Assembly: GCA_030062745.1 (NCBI GenBank)
Contig: CP099841.1
Coordinates: forward strand, 20,277,398 to 20,341,397
Source: Capitulum mitella
Lineage: Eukaryota; Arthropoda; Thecostraca; Pollicipedomorpha; Pollicipedidae
DNA: 64,000 bases
Reading direction: 5' to 3'
Part shown: piece after piece, positions 58,430 through 64,000 of the stretch
How positions within the stretch are numbered: position 1 is the first letter of the stretch
Layout: every line of letters begins with the position of its first letter
The notes under the pieces: generated by a model
What the model was told of the DNA's origin: nothing
What the model saw: only the letters and a program-made list of their open reading frames with translations
Database searches by the model: none
Position numbers and translations under genes: made by a program

Positions 58430-59125
58430 TGCCCCTGTTCACCAGTCACTACCCAGTTCGTCTCCATTGCACACCGAGATCCGCGCCGAATTTCGTAAGC
58501 TTTTCAGAACGGATTTTTTTAGTGTTTACATGCCGGGCACGCGCAACGTGCCAGTTTGCAAGCACGGTTTTCAAACGATGCGATTTTTCGATCAGCCCTC
58601 CGTCGGACGCACCTGGTTTCGTTCTGGCGCGAACCGGCCTCGATCAGCCGGGAGACGGACCGAAGGCCGAGTCGGCCGCGCGGCAAAATTCGCCACAGTC
58701 CGTGCCAATCCTATGGGAAGAGCAGGCGTGCGCCAGCGCGCCACGCGACGACCCGGAGTCGCGCGGACGTCCCGTGTTTGACTGAGCGTCGCCAGATAAC
58801 CAGCCGATATCAGTTCTCTGCTGGTCTGCTGACAGCAGTAGTCTGCTCGCCACTTGGTCCCAGTGTGCGGTGGTGAAATACCTTGCTGAATCCGGGTGTC
58901 ACGTTGAGTCGGGCTGAGCGGCGGTTGAACTTCTTCATTGCCGCCGCTAAGGTAATATAAACCGAATCATGTCAAGTAGCAACGTGTATTCGTGTGTGCC
59001 CTGGGGTAGTATTGACCGTATCAGCAGCGTGTGAATGTCATTATTTCGGTGTCGTCAAGTTTTGCAGTTTCTCAATATGGCAGAAAAGAAAAGAAGAAAT
59101 CGGGGAGAAGTAGCCACCGTAAGCT
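58430..59125 (+). other. CpG-rich candidate promoter and first exons; unassigned gene
   Basis: 58,440-58,930 is CpG-rich. CTAAG|GTAATA at about 58,951 could be a donor. TTTTGCAG at about 59,068 could be an acceptor followed by ATG GCA GAA AAG (MAEKKRRNRGEVAT, from 59,078) and a GTAAGC at about 59,119. No further exon was recognised, and the peptide is too short to name. Confidence 0.2.
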
Positions 59126-60234
59126 TTTGGAGCACGCGGCGACTAGATACAGGGGCGTATTAAGAAACTGACCAAGGGAGAATCCATTTTGTTTCGGGAG
59201 GAGGGAGGGCGTTGCCAGTTTTAGAAGCGCCAATACTTATGGTGGGGGCGGGGAGCGGGAGGCAACTGAGGCTCTAAAATTGTAGTCATTACTTTTTTTG
59301 TACTTAGACGTGTAAAGGCTGTGCGTAGAGATGACCCCGCATCGCTTGGGCTATCAGGAAGCCGGGCACTTCTTGTCATTACGGTATGCCTTAGGTGTCA
59401 TTTTTAGACCCCAGGGTCCAGGGTCATGCGGTAGCAGCGCAGGATCTCTACCACCGAATTACCGGAATGTGGGACTGAGCGTGACACATGGGAGAAAATC
59501 GTTGCATGCGCGTGGTTCGCGCAAGTGCAGCACACAGCTGGAAGTTTCAGCCTGCCTTGCGTTCGATTTCCTTGTTCATACTATAGGCTATAGGCTATAG
59601 TATGAACAAGGCTATAGGCTCTCTAATTCTTCACATTTTACACTCTGTATTTAAAATAGATTTAAGAGGTGCCCTGTAACTATAAATCGCGGGTGATCCA
59701 ATGGCACCATTATTCTGGGCAGGCTTTTATCCCCATGTCCTCTTTTGGATGGATAGCAGGGTCCGAACTGTGTGTTGGGTTAGGCCAGCCGGGCCCCTTA
59801 AGTAAGTAAGTTCGCGGTCTCTGGCCAGTTTTGGGCCCAACCTGTTCGAGGCCCCTACCGGAAGAAAGCTGAGGCCCCCAACAAAGTACGACTTGAAAGA
59901 ACACGCGCGCTGTGTGCCTACTTTCTTGCCTACATAGTTGCATTTTCCTTTTTTGTTTTTTTTTAGCGTGCTCGTTGCTTTTATCCCCTTTCCTTTTTTC
60001 CTTTCCGGTTCAATTTCTTACGAGGCCCCCCAAGATCATAAATGGGGGGCAGAAAAATAGTCTTGCTCCAGACCCATCGCAATTGGGGGGGGGTCTGGGG
60101 CAGGATTGCTCCTGCCCCCACTCCCGCCGCACTTGAATGGGGTTGAAAACAAACCAGTTTAGCCACCTCCCAACCCAACTTTAATTAAATTGAATACCCA
60201 TACATACTTAATGTTGCCCATTAGCTATGGGAAT
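59126..60234. other. Unassigned DNA with a hairpin
   Basis: No gene is recognised. The hairpin at 59,570-59,611 is listed separately. Fragments like 'ggggggtctggggcaggattg' at 60,085-60,105 resemble transposon edges. Confidence 0.4.
59570..59611. repeat. Perfect inverted repeat (17-bp arms, 8-nt loop)
   Basis: CCTTGTTCATACTATAG at 59,570-59,586 and its exact reverse complement at 59,595-59,611 enclose GCTATAGG. A further GCTATAGGCT follows directly after the right arm. Confidence 0.9.
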
Positions 60235-60445
60235 AGAAATGAGAACACTTTTAGCATGGAGAAATAAATTCATGGGACCCTGAAATCCGACAATGATAAC
60301 TTATTTACGGAACTTTACCTTATGAAACGAAAAAGAAACACACACACATGAATGGGCCAAAATATTGGTATGGAATTCCATACCAAAGATTTCCTTCGGT
60401 ACGGAAAGCTCCATACCAACAGTATACAAAGCTGCGTCCATGGTT
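60235..60445 (-). repeat. Dispersed repeat J, copy 2
   Basis: Reverse-complement partner of 2,930-3,115. Shared words are 'ttggtatggag', 'ggaattccatacca', 'cccattcatg' and 'gggtcccatgaatttattt'. Confidence 0.65.
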
Positions 60446-60562
60446 TCAGCTTATAATGAAGCCAATACCAGGCAGCAGGTCACGGCATGTATGTTAGCCT
60501 CACCAGTAACGTAGCCAGGGAGGTCCTAAGGGTTCTGGGACCCCCCACGAAATTTTTAGGCC

Positions 60563-61380
60563 CACGAAGGGACCCCCTGGCATTCGCCTAAAGGTGCCCG
60601 CTGGCCGGGAAAGGTAAACCCACTCCTCCACAAAGGACCTCCAGACCCCAGGCAACGACCCCTCTGACAGACAGCGGGGTGTCCTGATCGGGAAAGGAAA
60701 GAGGGCCCCCGGCATGTGCCTACCAAAAGGCGAGTATCGAAAAGGATGCTCCTCTGCAAAGGAGCCTCCAGGGGTCGCCAGTCAGGAAAGGTCCTCCTAC
60801 CATGGGATGTGTCGATGCGTCGAGCCCACGAAGGGGCCCTGGCATTTCCCTGAAGGGGTTCCTCTGAGTGGGAAAGGCAAATCCATTCCACCGCAAAGGG
60901 CCCCCAGACCCCAGGCAAAGACTCCTTTGGCAGGAAACGGGGTGCCCCCTGAAAGGTGCCCCTGGGGAGGGCAAGTGGGCCCCCGGCATGTACCTGCCAA
61001 AAGACATTTGTGAGGACAGGAAAGGATGCTCCTCTGCAAAGGAGCCGCTGCCCAGGAAAGATCCTCCTGTCATGGCGCGGTGTCGGTGTGTCGGGAAAGC
61101 CCACGAAGGGGTCCCCGGAAATTTACCTTAAGGGGCCCCCGGCCGGGAAAGGCAAACCCACTCCTCCGTAAAGGGCCCCTAGAACCCAGGCAAGGACCCC
61201 TCTGGCGGGTAGCGGGTGCCCCCTGACCGGGAAAGGTAGTGAGCCCCCCGACATACACCAACCAAAAGGCATATGCGAGGACCGGAAAGGATGTTCCTCT
61301 GCGAAGGAGTCGCGAGCCAGCAAAGGGCCTCCTACATGGGTGGTGTAGGTGTGTCAGGAAGGGAGCCAATTGGCGTAACG
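60563..61380 (+). repeat. About 270-bp tandem array, three units (GGGCCC-rich, block 6)
   Basis: The word CACGAAGG begins units at 60,563, 60,827 and 61,102 (264 and 275 bp apart). Each unit runs through 'gggaaaggcaaacccactcc', 'ccaggcaaggacccct', 'gcccccggcatgt', 'ccaaaag', 'ggaaaggatgctcctctgc' and 'ggtgtgtcgggaa'. Several open frames up to 182 codons cross it on both strands and are repeat products. Confidence 0.85.
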
Positions 61381-61800
61381 TAGACAAAGAGTCCTAGAGG
61401 TCTTATCAACCCAGCTCTAGAAGTTCTTGACATGGGGATGGCATCCCCTGGGCTGGATCCCTGGCATGTCCTAAAGGACCTCAATGTTCACTGACATGGA
61501 AAGGTCAGGGGTCCGGTTAAGCAAAGGCAGCTCCTGGCAGGAAAGGTACTTTTGCCCTGGAATGGCTGCAAGATGCCAATGCCGGACATCGTAGTGGCGT
61601 AACTAGGCGATCATCAAATCAACTCAATGGAAATGCGGGAAGGCTGGCGCCTGGCAGACTGTCTGGCCATTTAAATCCAGAAAAATTGTACCGTTAATGG
61701 GGTCCCAGTGGCCAAAACAGCAAGTATAGATAACATGGGCCAACTTTCTCTATAGAAAGCTTGGTTATTATGGGAAAGAAAGAAGGTTATTACCAAATAC
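61381..61800. other. Unassigned DNA
   Basis: It carries 'gtggcgtaactaggcg' at about 61,592, a typical edge word of DNA-transposon fragments. No gene. Confidence 0.4.
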
Positions 61801-63840
61801 TCCTAGTGCTCTAGTCATGAGCAGGGACTTCATTTTGTGTTCTTTTGAGGGGCGCGCGCCCCTCAATGTTGATTTGAGTCCCCCATGGTGATTTTAGCCA
61901 ACTCGGAGTTGAAGTGAGGCCCACGATACTATGCTGGGGTCCATGGTTGAAATGACATTTCAATCTGATGAAGCATTTTGCGTCGTTTTCCAACGGCGGC
62001 ACTGGTCAGTAGGTAAATTCAAGTTGCAGAACGACTTCCTCGTCTTTTTAAGGAAATCCTCTTCTGAAAGTTTGAGGACTCTCTAAAAATACTGAGGGCA
62101 CGCTTTGAATCTTGGGGGCCCCACAACATACTCTAGTGGACCCCCTAGATGAATTCATGACATGATCTAGAGGAATTCAGTGGGTTCTCCCCTGGTCTTA
62201 GGAGCCCTCCTCAAACATTCTCAGGGACCCCTCAAACAATCAGAAGAGGATTTTTTGAATCAATGGGGAAATAGTTGAGGGGCCTTGAGAAAATGTTTGA
62301 GAGACCGTCTGAAAATATCAAAGGCTCTCTCAAAGCGTCGAGGGGTCCAAAAAAAACTCCCCTAGACTCTTTGAATGGACTGAAGGAATGAATCCTTTCC
62401 TAGGTCCGATAGTTCCTTTCTGAATTCATCTTGATGATTCACTGAATCTTTTTGTGACACCCTCAAATTTTGCAGACTCCGAACACTCAGAAATAGAGTT
62501 TTCAGCCGGATGAAGCTTTGTTTGAGAGGCCCTTTGAAAATGTCAAAGGAATCTGATATTTTCCGATTTGAAATTTGATATTTTTAATTTTAAAATCGAT
62601 ACATTTGAGGGCCTACAAAACTCCAAAAGGCGCTTTAAACTGTCCAAGACGGGGCCCTCCCTAAAGCCCGGAAATCCATTTGAAATCAAATTCTTTCAAA
62701 TTAATTGGAAAGAAATCCTTGAATTCATTTGAAGGGCACTGACATTTTCAGATGGCACCTCAGACATTCAGGAAATGATACACCGGACGACGAAATGCTT
62801 GAGGCCCCTTTGAGAATAGCAGGGACCCCCTGAAAAGATCAAGGACCCTACAGAAAACTTTAAGGGCCCCTGAGATGAATCCAAGGAGGGGTTTCGTGGG
62901 ATCTGAGGGGCCGTTACTGAATTCCTCTCGAGGGCTCATAGGAGTTGTTGTGCGGTCCTCAAACATTTGAAAGACTCATTGGTATTTTGAAAGGTCTCTG
63001 AAACATCCGAGATAGCAGTTTTAAACCGGATGAGGAAATGTCTGAGGCGCCCTTCGAAAACATTAATGGGCTTCTCAAAAGGCTTGAGTTTTCACCCAAA
63101 CTCGATGGATTCACAAAAAAGGAAGGGAACTCCGTGCGTTGGAGGGGCCCTCCTTAGATTTATTTACAATGCCCTGGATATTTTTAGAGGCCTCTCATAC
63201 GCTCTGGCGAAGATGAACTGGACAAGTAAATGTTTCAGGTATCTTCTGAAAATATCAAGGGCACTCCTGAAATGTTTAGGACCCCACAAAAACTATAATG
63301 GACACATTATATAAATTCAAGAAGAGACACTCACGGAAGTCTACTTGAATTCCTCTAGAGGACCCGATGAAATGTTTGTGGACCCCAAACCTTTGAGGGG
63401 GCCTTCAGTACCTTCAGGGAGCCCACATTCAGAAACAAAGTTTTTCGCCGGACGAGGAAATGTTTGTGGGCCTTCTGAAGAAACCAAAGGTCCTGTCAAA
63501 AGGCTCGAGGGTTCTACAAAAAAAAACTCCAATGAGCTCTCAAGATGAATTCAAGGAGGGCCGCTAAGACCACGAATGGGCCCATCTTGAATTTATCTGT
63601 AAGGCCCGTTGTAGTTTTTGTGGGTTCTCGGCTCTCTGAGTGGGCCCTTGATCATCGTATTTTCAGAGTAACTCTTAACAACGACCTTGGGCGGCTTGAA
63701 ATTTTTCCGTAATGTTTTAGAGGTTTTCTGGAAACAAGGCACCACAAAAACTCTAATGACACTTTGGATAAATGTGAGGAAGGGCTCCTCATACCTCATG
63801 GAACAACCAGCCATAAAGGTGGGTTGCTGGGGCACCCAGT
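61800..63840 (+). repeat. GGGCCC-rich degenerate repeat, block 7
   Basis: Words such as 'ccggatgaggaaatgtttgaggggccct' recur near 62,507, 62,782, 63,025 and 63,447, with weaker ones near 61,967, 62,250 and 63,207, giving spacings often near 250-275 bases. Inside each, 'cctctgaaaacatcaagggc' pieces repeat at 25-40 bases. There is no protein; open frames are short. Confidence 0.6.
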
Positions 63841-63900
63841 TTCAAGTCGGGACCTCTTCAGTGCTGCCCCTATCATTTTCACAAGACACGAATTCCTCAA

Positions 63901-63901
63901 T

Positions 63902-63969
<68 letters not shown>
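63901..63969. repeat. Compound (CA)n(TA)n microsatellite
   Basis: CA repeats pass directly into TA repeats, the same arrangement as 8,330-8,418. Confidence 0.95.
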
Positions 63970-63971
<2 letters not shown>

Positions 63972-64000
63972 TTATTCCTGTGGGAAAGTACTGGGGAAGG

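Overview
This window is animal nuclear DNA, most likely from an arthropod. The evidence is three spliceosomal-type host genes with introns, a run of the arthropod telomere pentamer (TTAGG)n inside the window, and many short DNA transposons. A crustacean fits the GC-rich, CpG-rich exons, but no marker here fixes the species. No bacterial-style operon, CRISPR array, rRNA or convincing tRNA was seen, and no reverse transcriptase, integrase, capsid or envelope reading frame was recognised.

Host genes: (1) NDUFB1, the small MNLL subunit of mitochondrial complex I, on + with its coding exon at 21,759-21,962 and a poly(A) signal at 22,065. (2) CWF19L2, a spliceosome disassembly / lariat-debranching cofactor, on - as one uninterrupted 837-codon exon at 23,558-26,071. 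It is convergent with NDUFB1. (3) REEP5 (TB2/DP1 family ER-shaping protein) on -, with exon 1 at 40,039-40,165, a 6.5 kb first intron, and exon 2 at 33,125-33,526, whose end looks like a splice donor leading to a last exon I could not find. Everything else is repeats or unassigned DNA.

Layout: 1-19.6 kb is repeat-rich (GGGCCC-rich degenerate arrays, TTAA-bounded elements, microsatellites, a 53-bp minisatellite, fold-back repeats). 19.7-28 kb holds NDUFB1 and CWF19L2. 28-33 kb is mostly unassigned, with the TTAGG run and a tetranucleotide microsatellite. 33-40.2 kb is REEP5. 41-43.8 kb is another GGGCCC-rich block. 45.8-55.8 kb is a nested transposon: one pogo/Tigger-like element carries a second pogo/Tigger-like element and a TTAA-bounded element inside it. 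56-58.1 kb is another TTAA-bounded element. 58.4-59.1 kb is a weak candidate promoter and first exon. 60.5-63.85 kb is again GGGCCC-rich, including a three-unit array of about 270 bp.

Three observations stand out. First, the introns of the three host genes have almost no CpG while their exons and all intergenic DNA keep it. Three repeat families that have one copy in an intron and others outside show C-to-T or G-to-A decay of CpG only in the intronic copy. Second, six elements of 1.2-2.0 kb share TTAA-CCC...GGG-TTAA ends, as piggyBac-type insertions do, and are loaded with TCAAGGTCA, the FTZ-F1/ERR-type nuclear-receptor half-site. Third, the pogo-in-pogo nest contains two diverged transposases that differ in intron content, in the repeat-peptide linker, and in which catalytic Asp was lost.
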